Below are positions 8,065-17,061 of a DNA stretch of 64,000 bases, piece after piece (within the stretch, counting starts at the first letter, position 1; each line of letters begins with the position of its first letter). Position numbers and translations under genes: made by a program. The DNA comes from Oscillospiraceae bacterium (GTDB lineage: Bacteria; Bacillota_A; Clostridia; Oscillospirales; Oscillospiraceae): positions 19,011-83,010 of the forward strand of contig JAETOP010000003.1 in NCBI GenBank assembly GCA_021771675.1, written 5' to 3'. The notes under the pieces are model-generated. The model saw only the letters and a list, made by a program, of their open reading frames with translations. It did no database searches and was not told where the DNA came from.

Positions 8065-10464
8065 ATGAATCGACTGTGGAACAAGGCGGTTCGGTTCGCA
8101 ATGAGCCGGATTCATAAAACAGGCCTGGAGCAGGAGCTGAACCGGGCGGACATTACCGGAAAGCTGGCCGTCCCGGAAATCAGTGAAAAGGCCCGGCTTC
8201 TGGCGGCGGAGGGCATTGTGCTGCTGAAAAATGAGGAAGCGACCCTGCCCATCCGGCCCGACACCCGGCTGGCGGTGTTTGGCCGCAGTGCCGTGGACTA
8301 TTTCACCGTGGGCTACGGCAGCGGCGGCGATGTGATCGCCCCCTACCGCAGAAGCCTGATGGACGGCCTGCTGGAGCGAGGGGTGAAGGTGGATGGTATT
8401 CTGGCCTCCCGGTACGAGACCTGGTGCAGCCTTCCCAAGAACGTCCCCGACGAGGGCTACTGGGGCCACTGGCCCATGAGCAACCCGGAAATGCCCCTGA
8501 AGGAGAGCGAGGTAGCCGCCGCCGCCCAGCGGTGCAATCTGGCCCTGGTGGTCATCGGCCGGGCCGCGGGAGAGGCCAGAGAGAATGTATTGAAGCCTGG
8601 CAGCTTCTATCTGACCGACCGGGAGAAAAACATGCTGGAGCTGGTCACTGGCTATTTCAGCCGTGTCTGCGTGGTGATGGACTGCGGCAATGTCATTGAC
8701 ATGGGCTGGACGGCGGACTATAAGATTTCCGCCCTGGTCTATGCCTGGCAGGGCGGCATGGAGAGCGGCACCGCCCTGGCGGATGTGCTCACCGGCGCTG
8801 TGAATCCCAGCGGCCGTCTGACGGACACCATTGCCTCCAGCTATGAGGACTACCCCTCCAGCCAGAGCTTTGGCGGCAGGGAATTCAACGCCTACACCGA
8901 GGACATCTATGTGGGCTACCGCTATTTTGAGACCTTCGCCCCGGAAAAGGTGCTCTATCCCTTCGGCTTTGGCCTGAGCTACACCCGCTTCCGGCTTTCC
9001 AGCCAGGCCTCCCTGGGCGGCAACCAGATCACCGTCAGCACGGAGGTGGAAAACATCGGCGACGAGCCCGGCCGGGAGGTGGTGCAGGTCTATGTGGACC
9101 TGCCCTGCGGCGCGCTGGGCAACCCCAAGCGGGTGCTGGCCGGGTTCCAGAAAACCGGCATCATCCAGCCGGGGCTGAAAGAAACCGTCACCGTTTCCTT
9201 TGACTTGGAGGAGCTGGCCTCCTATGACGACACCGGGGCCACGGGCCACGCCAACTGCTTTGTGCTGGAGCCGGGAAGCTACTGCGTCCTGGCGGGCTCC
9301 AGCATCCGGGATGTGAAGCCTGTGGTGTGCCTGGTGAAGCAGGAAACCCAGGTGGTGCAGACCCTCCATGAAATCAACGCCGTCCGGGGGGAGAACGGCT
9401 TCTGCCGGATGGTGAACCAGGACGGCCGGCTGGAGCTCCATGAGGTGCCCATTGCCACCCGGAACCTGAAGCAGGTCATTGCCGATCACCTCCCCCAGCC
9501 TCTGACCAGGGGAGAGGGAGAGTTCACCTTCCAGGATGTGCGGGAGGGCCGCTGCACGCCGGAGGAATTTGTGGCCCAGCTCACCGACCAGGAGCTGGAC
9601 GACATCACCCATGGCTACGGCCTGATGAATGACCCCGCCGGTCCGGCCGGCAACGCGGGCAGCCTGGGCGGCGTTACGGAAGCCCTGAGAGCCCGGGGCA
9701 TTCCCCGGGTAATTACCACCGACGGCCCCTCCGGCATCCGCATCCGCAGAACCTGCTCCCTGCTCCCCTGCGGCACCTGCCTTGCCAGCACCTTCGACCC
9801 CCAGGCAGTGGAGGAGCTGTACCGGCTGCTGGGCAGAGAAATGGTGCTCCAGGGCACCCAGGTGCTGCTGGGCCCGGGAATGAATATCCACCGGGACCCC
9901 CTGTGCGGCCGGAACTTTGAATACTACTCCGAGGACCCCCTCCTCACCGGCAAGATGGCCGCCGCCATGATCCGGGGCATCCAGAGCCAGGGCGTTTCCG
10001 CCTGCCCCAAGCATTTTGCCTGCAACAACCAGGAAACCAACCGCCATGAATGCGACTCCCGGGTGTCCCAGCGGGCCCAGCGGGAAATCTACCTCCGGGG
10101 CTTCAAGATTGCCATCCGGGAGTCGGACCCCTGGTGCCTGATGACCAGCTACAACCTGGTCAACGGGGTGTGGAGCCACTACCACTATGAGCTGGTGACG
10201 GAAATCCTCCGCCAGGAGTGGGGCTACCAGGGACTGGTGATCACCGACTGGTGGATGCACCCCGGCGCTTCTCCGGAATTCCCCAATGTGAAAAACGACG
10301 CCTACCGCATCCGTGCCCAGGTGGATGTGCTGATGCCCGGCGCCATTGAAGAGCGCACGCTGCTTTCTTCCCTGGCTGACCCCCAGGGCGTCACCCGCGC
10401 CGAGGCCCAGCGCTGCGCGCTGAATGTAATCAAGTTTATTTTGAAATTAGGGATGAGGAATTAG
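8065..10464 (+). CDS. Glycoside hydrolase family 3 protein with reversed domain order
   Basis: This 799-residue protein resembles beta-glucosidases but carries its domains in swapped order. Residues about 45-300 are the GH3 C-terminal domain (AEGIVLLKNEEATLPI, WQGGMESGTALADVLTG, PFGFGLSYTRF). A fibronectin-III-like domain follows at about 310-430. The catalytic TIM barrel comes last (about 500-730), with TTDGPSGIR, CPKHFACNNQE and the nucleophile Asp728 in VITDWWMHPGA. No signal peptide is seen, so it is probably cytoplasmic. The same order is known in some rumen-bacterial GH3 enzymes such as those of Butyrivibrio. The start at 8065 follows AGGAAAGG and lies downstream of the promoter. Substrate cannot be deduced. 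Confidence 0.92.
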   Translation: MNRLWNKAVRFAMSRIHKTGLEQELNRADITGKLAVPEISEKARLLAAEGIVLLKNEEATLPIRPDTRLAVFGRSAVDYFTVGYGSGGDVIAPYRRSLMDGLLERGVKVDGILASRYETWCSLPKNVPDEGYWGHWPMSNPEMPLKESEVAAAAQRCNLALVVIGRAAGEARENVLKPGSFYLTDREKNMLELVTGYFSRVCVVMDCGNVIDMGWTADYKISALVYAWQGGMESGTALADVLTGAVNPSGRLTDTIASSYEDYPSSQSFGGREFNAYTEDIYVGYRYFETFAPEKVLYPFGFGLSYTRFRLSSQASLGGNQITVSTEVENIGDEPGREVVQVYVDLPCGALGNPKRVLAGFQKTGIIQPGLKETVTVSFDLEELASYDDTGATGHANCFVLEPGSYCVLAGSSIRDVKPVVCLVKQETQVVQTLHEINAVRGENGFCRMVNQDGRLELHEVPIATRNLKQVIADHLPQPLTRGEGEFTFQDVREGRCTPEEFVAQLTDQELDDITHGYGLMNDPAGPAGNAGSLGGVTEALRARGIPRVITTDGPSGIRIRRTCSLLPCGTCLASTFDPQAVEELYRLLGREMVLQGTQVLLGPGMNIHRDPLCGRNFEYYSEDPLLTGKMAAAMIRGIQSQGVSACPKHFACNNQETNRHECDSRVSQRAQREIYLRGFKIAIRESDPWCLMTSYNLVNGVWSHYHYELVTEILRQEWGYQGLVITDWWMHPGASPEFPNVKNDAYRIRAQVDVLMPGAIEERTLLSSLADPQGVTRAEAQRCALNVIKFILKLGMRN

Positions 10465-10477
10465 GAATTAGGAATTA
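10455..10477 (+). repeat. Short GGAATTA tandem repeat
   Basis: Three consecutive copies of GGAATTA overlap and follow the GH3 stop. A similar patch stands after dacF near 29165-29180. I see no coding role. Confidence 0.6.
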
Positions 10478-10529
10478 CGCCCCTACAGATAGCGGCCACA
10501 GGGACAAAAATAGAGAACAGGAGATCATC

Positions 10530-13421
10530 ATGGTGACAGAAAAAATCATAGAAAAACATCATTTTACCCTGAGCCGGGTGCGCCAGATTCCGGAGATGGA
10601 GGGATCGCTCTGGGAAATGGAGCACCCCAAAAGCGGCGCAAAGCTCTGCTGGCTGCACCGCCCGGACGAAAACATGACCTTTGCCGTGGGCTTTCGCACC
10701 ATCCCCACGGACTCCACCGGGGTATTCCACATCCTGGAGCACTCGGTGCTGGGTGGCAGCGATAAATATCCGGTGAAGGAGCCTTTTGTGGAGCTGCTGA
10801 AAAGCTCCCTGCAAACCTTCCTCAACGCCATGACCTATCCGGACAAAACGGTTTACCCCGTATCCAGCCGGAACAGGCAGGATTTCCACAACCTGATGAA
10901 TGTGTACATGGACGCCGTGCTCCATCCCGCCGCTGTGAAAAATCCCAACATCTTCCTGCAAGAGGGCTGGCGGATGGAATTTGAGGAGGATGGAACCCCC
11001 AAATTCCAGGGCGTGGTGTACAACGAAATGAAGGGCGCCTACTCCGATGTGGGCCGGGTGGCGGAGCGGGCCATGATGGAGAACCTGTTCCCCCAGACCT
11101 GCTACTGGCACTCCTCCGGAGGCGACCCGGCCCGTATCCCGGAGCTGACCTATGAGCACTTCGTCTCCGAGCACAGCAAATACTACCACCCCTCTAACGC
11201 CCTGATGGTGCTGGACGGCGACATTGATCTGGAGGATGTCCTTTCCCTGCTGGATGGATACCTCTCGGCCTATACCCGCCGGGAGCTGGCGTTCCCCATC
11301 CCCGTCCAGGAAAAGCGGCCCTATTTTGAAAAACGGATTCCCTACGAAATCAGCCCCACGGAGGATGCCTCCGGCAAGACGATTTTCTCCTTCGGCAAGC
11401 TGCTGTGCGGCTTCGACGATCCGGTGACCCTCCACGCTGCGGCGCTGCTGGCGGACTACCTGGCCGGCGACACGGAGGCACCCCTGAAACGGGCGGTGCT
11501 GGACGCCGGACTGGGCTCGGACTTCCAGGTGGCGCTGAACGACGGGATGCAGCAGGCCTGGTTTGGCTGGCAGGTGTGGGACTCCCAGGAGGAGAAGCTG
11601 CCCCAGATCAAGCAGACCATCCACGCCGCGGTGGAGGAGCTGCTGAAAAACGGGCTGGACCGGGAGCGGCTCCTGGGCTGCTACAACAGCCTGGCCTTTA
11701 AGCTTCTGGACCGGGACGACTACGGCTACCCCCGGGGCCTGGTGGAGTGCCTGAGCATGCTGGATACCTGGCTCTACGGTGGCGACCCCGCCCAGAACCT
11801 GAGCTATCGCCAGGTGCTGGAGGCGCTGAAGGAAAAAATGGATTCCGGCTTCCTGGAAGCGCTGATGAAGCAGCTGCTGCTGGACGAAAGCGACGGCTTC
11901 CTGGCCATTCTGACTCCCGACCCCCAGCTGGGGCAGGCGAGAGTTTCCCAGGAGGAGCAGCGGGCCAAGGATGCCTGGAGCAGTCTGGATGAAAGACGGC
12001 AGGCCCAGCGCAGGCAGCAGCTGGAGCAGCTTCACACCTGGCAGCAGACCCCGGACAGCGAGCAGGCCCTGGCCTCCATCCCCATGCTCACACTGGCCGA
12101 CCTCTCCCCCCAGGCGACTGCGCTGCCCTGCACGAAGACCACCCGGGAGGGAGTCCCGGTGCTGCTCCACGACGTGGGCGGCGACCTGGTTTACATGAAT
12201 CTGTACTTTGACGCCTCCGACGTGTCCCCGGAGCAGATGCCCCTGGCGGGGCTGATGTGTGAGCTCCTGGGCACCCTGGGGACGGAAAAACGCACCGGCT
12301 CCCAGCTGCAAACCGCTCTGCGCCAGACGTGCGGCAGATTCGGCGTTCTTCCCAGCGTGTTCCAGCAGACGCCCGGCAGCCACCGAACCACCCTGTCCGC
12401 TCAGTGCGTCTGCCTGAGCGCCTACCGGGAGCAAGCGGCGGAGCTGATGATTGAGATTCTGAATCAAACCCGCTTTACCGATGCCGACGCGGTGAAAAAG
12501 CTGCTGCGCCAGCGCAGAACCGAGAACCAGCAGCGGCTGATCGCCTCCGGCAACGGCTATGCCGCCAGCCGGGTCAGCGCCCGGGAGACCAGCGCCGGAG
12601 CGGCCAATGAGCTGCTCTCCGGCGTGGAGAACATCCGCTGGGTCAATGCCCAGTGCCGGGAGGACAGCGACATTCCCGCCCTGCTGGCGGAAATGGAAAC
12701 GCTCAGCCGGAAAATCTTCTGCCGCAGCCGCCTGACCGTCAGCGTTTCCGCAAATGGGGATGCCAGATGGTTCCTGGGCGCCTTCCCCCAGGGGGAGCCC
12801 GCTCCCCGGGCGGCCAGCTTCCCGCTGCTGCCCCCCTGCCGGGAGGGCATCCTGATTCCCGCGGGCGTGGGCTACAGCGCCAAGGGAGCCAACCTGGCCC
12901 AATTCGGCCAGGAATTCGGCGGGCAGATGTATGTGCTGTCCAATCTGCTGACCTTCGCCCACCTGTGGAACCAGGTGCGGGTGAAGGGCGGCGCCTACGG
13001 CGTGGGCTTCCGGGGCAATACCGCCGGAGATGTGATGGCCGCCAGCTACCGGGATCCCACCCCGGGGAAGACCCTGGGCCAGTTCGACCGCTGCGCCCAG
13101 GTGGTGCGGGAGCTGTGCGCCGGGGAGCCGGATTTGACCCCCTACATCCTGGGCTCCATGACCGACGCCGATCCCCTGCTGGGGGCCGCGGGGAAGATTG
13201 CCCGGGCGGAGGCCCGGCATTTCCGGGGCATCGAGGCCCGGCAGGTTCAGCGCTGGCGGGATCAGCTGCTGGGCTGCAAGGGAGAAGACCTGCTCGCCCT
13301 CTGCCCCGCCCTGGACGCCATCGCGGAGAAGAACAACTACTGCGTCATCGCGGGAAAAGAGCAGCTGGACAGCTGCGGGGCGCTGCTGGATACCATCGTG
13401 GATAATCTGAACGGTCAGTAA
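10530..13421 (+). CDS. M16C-family zinc metallopeptidase (presequence-protease-like)
   Basis: A 963-residue insulinase-type peptidase. The inverted zinc motif HILEH is at residues 67-71, inside GVFHILEHSVLGGS, and the distal glutamate is likely in YNEMKGAYSD near residue 165. Length and layout, with two large homologous halves on one chain and a KGGAYGVGF block near the C-terminus, fit the PreP/CymL-like M16C group. There is no signal peptide, so it probably degrades peptides in the cytoplasm. The ATG at 10530 follows CAGGAG. It may be read through from the GH3 gene, because no terminator is visible in the 65 bases between. Confidence 0.92.
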   Translation: MVTEKIIEKHHFTLSRVRQIPEMEGSLWEMEHPKSGAKLCWLHRPDENMTFAVGFRTIPTDSTGVFHILEHSVLGGSDKYPVKEPFVELLKSSLQTFLNAMTYPDKTVYPVSSRNRQDFHNLMNVYMDAVLHPAAVKNPNIFLQEGWRMEFEEDGTPKFQGVVYNEMKGAYSDVGRVAERAMMENLFPQTCYWHSSGGDPARIPELTYEHFVSEHSKYYHPSNALMVLDGDIDLEDVLSLLDGYLSAYTRRELAFPIPVQEKRPYFEKRIPYEISPTEDASGKTIFSFGKLLCGFDDPVTLHAAALLADYLAGDTEAPLKRAVLDAGLGSDFQVALNDGMQQAWFGWQVWDSQEEKLPQIKQTIHAAVEELLKNGLDRERLLGCYNSLAFKLLDRDDYGYPRGLVECLSMLDTWLYGGDPAQNLSYRQVLEALKEKMDSGFLEALMKQLLLDESDGFLAILTPDPQLGQARVSQEEQRAKDAWSSLDERRQAQRRQQLEQLHTWQQTPDSEQALASIPMLTLADLSPQATALPCTKTTREGVPVLLHDVGGDLVYMNLYFDASDVSPEQMPLAGLMCELLGTLGTEKRTGSQLQTALRQTCGRFGVLPSVFQQTPGSHRTTLSAQCVCLSAYREQAAELMIEILNQTRFTDADAVKKLLRQRRTENQQRLIASGNGYAASRVSARETSAGAANELLSGVENIRWVNAQCREDSDIPALLAEMETLSRKIFCRSRLTVSVSANGDARWFLGAFPQGEPAPRAASFPLLPPCREGILIPAGVGYSAKGANLAQFGQEFGGQMYVLSNLLTFAHLWNQVRVKGGAYGVGFRGNTAGDVMAASYRDPTPGKTLGQFDRCAQVVRELCAGEPDLTPYILGSMTDADPLLGAAGKIARAEARHFRGIEARQVQRWRDQLLGCKGEDLLALCPALDAIAEKNNYCVIAGKEQLDSCGALLDTIVDNLNGQ

Positions 13422-13476
13422 TCAATGTCCTATTTTCCTTAATTTTGCAGCAGACTCCCAAAAAATATCTTATAGC

Positions 13477-13506
13477 TTGCTTTTAGCAATCAATCTGTGC
13501 TATAAT
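13477..13506 (+). promoter_or_regulatory. Promoter of the toxin-antitoxin operon
   Basis: TTGCTT at 13477-13482 and TATAAT at 13501-13506 are 18 bases apart. The -10 is extended (TGCTATAAT). It lies 32 bases before the antitoxin start. Confidence 0.75.
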
Positions 13507-13537
13507 AAGGTCAGAAGCAAAAAGCGAGGTGATTATT

Positions 13538-13855
13538 ATGGCGCGAACCGCATCCAGAACCGCAAATGTCTACACAAGAGTTGACCCTGAAACGAAAGAG
13601 CAGGCAGAAGCCATTCTGGCTCAGCTTGGCATTCCCATGTCCAATGCGATTGGAATGTTTTTGAAGCAGGTCGTTCTCCAGCGTGGTATCCCGTTTGAGA
13701 TGAAAATCCCCGTTGCAAAGCCAATTGCCATCGGCGGCATGACCAAGGAGCAAATCGACACGGAGCTTCAGAAGGGAATGGACGATATTGCTGCCGGCCG
13801 GGTTGCCTCTGCTGATGAGGTTGAGGCCGAAATGAGGAGACTCTACGGCATATGA
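13538..13855 (+). CDS. RelB/DinJ-family antitoxin
   Basis: A 105-residue protein with an N-terminal ribbon-helix-helix. The strand TANVYTRVDPETKEQAEAIL is followed by GIPMSNAIGMFLKQVV, the RelB/DinJ signature. The C-terminal tail is rich in charged residues (EVEAEMRRLYGI) and would be the toxin-wrapping part. I prefer ATG 13538, with GAGGTG 6 bases upstream. It overlaps the toxin by 4 bases (ATGA), the usual coupling in type II modules. Such antitoxins normally repress their own promoter. Confidence 0.9.
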   Translation: MARTASRTANVYTRVDPETKEQAEAILAQLGIPMSNAIGMFLKQVVLQRGIPFEMKIPVAKPIAIGGMTKEQIDTELQKGMDDIAAGRVASADEVEAEMRRLYGI

Positions 13856-14190
13856 AAATGCGTATTGTCTATGCCCTTCGGGCACAGCAGGACTTAAAAG
13901 AAATCTATGAGTATATTGCCTGCTCGCTTCATGCTTCGGACACGGCGCGGAGCGTCTATCAAAGGATTATACAGGGTGCCCATTCTCTGGAAACCATGCC
14001 GGAGAGAAATCCCCTGTATAAGGAGGAACCGTGGCACAGTCAGGGCATCCGCTTTCTGTCGGTAAAGAGTTACCTGCTGTTTTATACGGTGAACAAGGAA
14101 AAGAACGCGGTTTTTATCGCACGCATCCTTTATGGCGGAAGGGACATCAGCCGTCAATTGGAAGAATCCGCTGAATTGGATGATGCCTAA
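13852..14190 (+). CDS. RelE/ParE-family toxin
   Basis: A 112-residue member of the RelE/ParE fold. MRIVYALRAQQDLKEIYEYIA begins it, PERNPLYKEEPWHSQGIRFLSV forms the middle, and YLLFYTVNKEKNAVFIARILYGGRDI closes the beta sheet. The GGRD(I) ending is typical of ParE-like members, which poison gyrase. RelE-like mRNA cleavage cannot be excluded by eye. It is encoded directly after, and overlapping, its antitoxin, and is followed by a bidirectional terminator. Confidence 0.88.
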   Translation: MKMRIVYALRAQQDLKEIYEYIACSLHASDTARSVYQRIIQGAHSLETMPERNPLYKEEPWHSQGIRFLSVKSYLLFYTVNKEKNAVFIARILYGGRDISRQLEESAELDDA

Positions 14191-14195
14191 AGCTG

Positions 14196-14238
14196 AAAAA
14201 TGCCAGAAAGTGGGATTTCCCGCCTTCTGGCATTTTTT
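14196..14238 (+). terminator. Bidirectional terminator
   Basis: AAAAATGCCAGAA pairs with TTCTGGCATTTTT around a loop that itself holds GGG/CCC. A-rich and T-rich flanks on both sides let it serve the toxin gene (+) and the converging small gene (-), whose stop codon lies in the T tract. Confidence 0.85.
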
Positions 14239-14674
14239 ACGGAATAATTTCAAAGGGAATTTCGGAATAGGAGATGTTTGTTCCATTGGGGAGAAAATAG
14301 AGCTGACCGTTCTGGAAAAGCACCATATAGGACAAATCCTTTGGATACGTCAGGCTGCAAACCGCTATGCAGTCGTCGCCGACATCATAATACAGCTGTG
14401 TAATCAGGCACAAATCATCCGCCTCGGAAGCATGGGCGGTTTCAAACTGAGAGAATTCATTCCCATTCAGAGTGAATGAAAAGCTTTTGCGGTAGCGAAC
14501 AGTCAGGGAACGCAGCTCCCGTATCTCAATAGAGAGGGCACAGCTTCCGATTTTCTCTTTGCTGGTATTCAGCACTGCCCCGGTTCCGGACAGCACGGTG
14601 GTTTTGGGGATGGGAAGAAGCAGTGCGACGGTCAGCAGCACTGACACCAGCCAGGGGAGATATTTCCGTTTCAT
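14237..14674 (-). CDS. Small membrane-anchored or secreted protein of unknown function
   Basis: A 145-residue protein I do not recognise. It begins MKRKYLPWLVSVLLTVALLLPIP, a single N-terminal hydrophobic helix that could be an uncleaved anchor or signal peptide. No lipobox cysteine is present. The rest is mainly beta-type with several cysteines (GSCALSI, DDLCLI, DDCIAVCSL). It ends the leftward group that starts with the phospholipase-like gene, and only 16 bases separate it from the MFS gene, so cotranscription is likely. The stop codon is inside the terminator shared with the toxin gene. Confidence 0.7.
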   Translation of the reverse strand: MKRKYLPWLVSVLLTVALLLPIPKTTVLSGTGAVLNTSKEKIGSCALSIEIRELRSLTVRYRKSFSFTLNGNEFSQFETAHASEADDLCLITQLYYDVGDDCIAVCSLTYPKDLSYMVLFQNGQLYFLPNGTNISYSEIPFEIIP

Positions 14675-14690
14675 GATGCACCCTCCGGGG

Positions 14691-15998
14691 TCAGACCTTT
14701 GCGGCCTTGCGCTCCTTGTTCAGCCGGTCGGCTTTGGAGAAGAGCAGCAGGCCGATGGCGAAGAGAATCACCAGGCACCCGACGCCGATGTTCTGGCCCT
14801 TGAACTCCACACCGAAGAGGGTGACGGTATGGCTGCCCATGGCGTGGGTGATGGCGGCCACCAGGGCCGGACCCATGGCGTCGGCGCCCTTGCCGAAAAT
14901 GTCCATCAGCCCGAAGTATTCGCCGCTGCGCTCCGGAGGGATGATCTTGCCCAGGTAGGAGCGGCTGAGGGCCTGGATGCCTCCCTGGAACATGCCCACC
15001 AGCACTGCCAGCACCCAGAACTGCCAGAGGCTCTGGAGGAAGATGCCGAACAGGGTGATGCCGGAATAGCAGACGATGCAGACCTTGATCAGCAGTCCGG
15101 TGTCGTAGCGGGCGGAGAGCTTTCCGAAGAGAATGGAGCAGGGGAAGGCCACAATCTGTGTCACCAGCAGGGCCAGCAGCAGCCCCGTGCTGTCCAGGCC
15201 CAGGGAAGAGCCGTAGGTGGTGGCCATGCCGATGATGGTGTACACCCCGTCGATAAAGAAGAAGAAAGCCACTAAGTACAGGAAGATGTGCTTTTCCTTC
15301 CGAACCTCCCGGAAGGTCCGCCCCAGCCGCCGGAAGGTGGCGGTGAGGGCGCTGCCCGTGTGCTCGGTGTAGGCCTTCTGCCGGTAGCTTTTCAGCAGGG
15401 GCAGGGTGCACACCACCCACCAGGCGGCGGTGATGCAGAAGGCGATGACCATGGCGGAGCCGGTGGTGAGGCCGAACCCCTGGGCGTTCAGCACCACAAT
15501 CAGGCACACCACGAAGGGAATCACAGAGCCGATGTAGCCCAGGGCATAGCCCATGGAGGAAACGTTGTCCATTCTGCTCTCAGTGGTGATCTCTGGCAGC
15601 ATGGCGTCGTAAAACACCAGGCTGGCGTTGAAGCCGATCTTGGCCACCACGAAGACTACCAGGAAGGACAGCCAGGGCCAGGCCCCGCCCAAGGCGGCGC
15701 AGCCCAGGGCGCCCAGCAGCATACAGCCGGTAAACAGCGGCTTTTTGAAGCCCCGGTGGTCTGCCAGGGTGCCGCAGATGGGGCCCAGGAGCGCAACCAC
15801 AATGGTGGCGATGGAAAGGCCGTAGCCCCAGTAGGCAAAGCGCTGCTCCTCCGCCAGTCCGGCGGCGGCAGTCAGGGAGCCAAAATAGATGGGCACGATG
15901 GCAGTGACCAGAAGGATGAAGGCGGAGTTGCCCACGTCGTAGAGCACCCAGCTCCACTCCTGGCTGGTCAGATTCAGCGTTTTGAGTAGTTTCTTCAT
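14691..15998 (-). CDS. MFS transporter, UMF1 (Atg22-like) family
   Basis: A 435-residue transporter with about 12 hydrophobic helices. EWSWVLYDVGNSAFILLVTAIVPIYF at the N-terminus is the (Y/D)-x-x-N-S-A-F signature of the UMF1/Atg22 family. FGLMDIFGKGADAMGPALV near the C-terminus is also typical. Relatives are thought to export amino acids or small solutes, but no substrate can be named here. The start at 15998 is preceded on the minus strand by GCAGGAG, and upstream in-frame codons lie beyond that site. It lies 22 bases after the phospholipase-like gene. Confidence 0.9.
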   Translation of the reverse strand: MKKLLKTLNLTSQEWSWVLYDVGNSAFILLVTAIVPIYFGSLTAAAGLAEEQRFAYWGYGLSIATIVVALLGPICGTLADHRGFKKPLFTGCMLLGALGCAALGGAWPWLSFLVVFVVAKIGFNASLVFYDAMLPEITTESRMDNVSSMGYALGYIGSVIPFVVCLIVVLNAQGFGLTTGSAMVIAFCITAAWWVVCTLPLLKSYRQKAYTEHTGSALTATFRRLGRTFREVRKEKHIFLYLVAFFFFIDGVYTIIGMATTYGSSLGLDSTGLLLALLVTQIVAFPCSILFGKLSARYDTGLLIKVCIVCYSGITLFGIFLQSLWQFWVLAVLVGMFQGGIQALSRSYLGKIIPPERSGEYFGLMDIFGKGADAMGPALVAAITHAMGSHTVTLFGVEFKGQNIGVGCLVILFAIGLLLFSKADRLNKERKAAKV

Positions 15999-16020
15999 TT
16001 TCTCTCTCTCCTGCTTTTCT

Positions 16021-16791
16021 TTATCCGAAGTCTGCTTCAAATTCCGGACCAAGGGGGGTCCCGTGGTCCAAGAGGTCCTCCAATTGGGAAGCCAGGGTGG
16101 GGAAACGCTCCATGGCGCTGTCATACAGCTGCTCCAGGGATGGAATCAGGGAGGCACAGCGGTGGTTGGGCCGGGTGGTCATCACCAGCTGGGCGCCGTA
16201 TTTCCCCCCCAGACGGAACAGGGCCCCCAGCAGCTTCCGGTTTTTCATGGCCATGGCCCGGCAGACCAGGGACATGGACCCCACCCCCACCCGGACGGTA
16301 TAGGCCGAGGCGGGCGGGAAAAAGCCGGAGACGGTAAGGCACTCGCCCCAGGTCAGACGGATGCTCCGCCCCAGATTCTGCTGGTGGGCGGGAACCTTTC
16401 CGTCCTTTGTCAGAAGATACCGGTCGAACTCCATTTCCAGCTCCGTATGCCCGGGGCAGTCCTGGGCGGTGGCCTGGTTGATCATGGGGTGACACACGGA
16501 GTCCAGAGCGTAGTGGCACAGCACGCCGTAGAGATAGGCCCGGCCACCCTCCGACGGATTCTGCCGCAGATGCTCCGCCGCGGCCTCAAAAAATTCCTTG
16601 CCGGACTGATAATGATACTTGTTGCCAAGGGCGCCCAGCTCTGTTTTGAACATGGGCAGATAGAAAAAGAAGAAATCCGGGCCAAAGCAGCCTACGTGGA
16701 AGAGCTGGGGAAATCGCTGCACCGACAGCTGCTGGGGAAGACTCCGGGATGCTTGCTGCCCAAATCGGGTATGGGCATAGAATGAGGGCAA
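16021..16791 (-). CDS. Zinc-dependent phospholipase C family protein
   Basis: A 256-residue protein of the bacterial zinc phospholipase C/S1-P1-like helical fold. It starts MPSFYAHTRFG, the usual opening of this family. It has a GPDFFFFYLP stretch and the zinc-ligand motif HYALDSVCHP near residue 100, and HLRQNPSEGGRAYLYGVLCHYA precedes it. I place the start at a TTG codon (16791). The minus-strand GGAGG at 16800-16804 lies 8 bases upstream, and the resulting N-terminus matches family members. It has no signal peptide, so it is probably an intracellular hydrolase. First gene of the leftward group. Confidence 0.85.
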   Translation of the reverse strand: MPSFYAHTRFGQQASRSLPQQLSVQRFPQLFHVGCFGPDFFFFYLPMFKTELGALGNKYHYQSGKEFFEAAAEHLRQNPSEGGRAYLYGVLCHYALDSVCHPMINQATAQDCPGHTELEMEFDRYLLTKDGKVPAHQQNLGRSIRLTWGECLTVSGFFPPASAYTVRVGVGSMSLVCRAMAMKNRKLLGALFRLGGKYGAQLVMTTRPNHRCASLIPSLEQLYDSAMERFPTLASQLEDLLDHGTPLGPEFEADFG

Positions 16792-16870
16792 AAAAACCAC
16801 CTCCAAAGGTAATTTCTTCTATTCTACAACAGAAATAGAGATTTGAACAGAGGAAAATAAAAGTTTTTTC

Positions 16871-16957
16871 CGGCGGCCAGTGGCCGCTGACCATTTCGCA
16901 TGAAGCTTGTCGGTATTCGCTTTTGCCCTGATCCGCCCGGTGACGTTTTTGCAGTGA
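16871..16957 (+). repeat. Dispersed repeat A, solo copy
   Basis: About 87 bases starting with a palindrome (CGGCGGCCAGTGGCCGC) and ending in TTTTGCCCT, CCGCCCGGTGACGTTTTT. Related copies occur at 31753-31842 and 47641-47730 (reverse) and at 47284-47370 (forward). Confidence 0.75.
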
Positions 16958-16991
16958 AAAACAGGCTTTGTATCCGGCGGTCGCTTTTTTG

Positions 16992-17020
16992 TTGCAATGA
17001 TTCCCCGTTGATGGTATAAT
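16992..17020 (+). promoter_or_regulatory. Promoter of the alanyl-tRNA editing gene
   Basis: TTGCAA at 16992-16997 and TATAAT at 17015-17020, 17 bases apart, 41 bases before the start codon. Confidence 0.75.
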
Positions 17021-17061
17021 TAACATTTAAGATAATTCTGACACAGCGAAAGGAAATCGTT

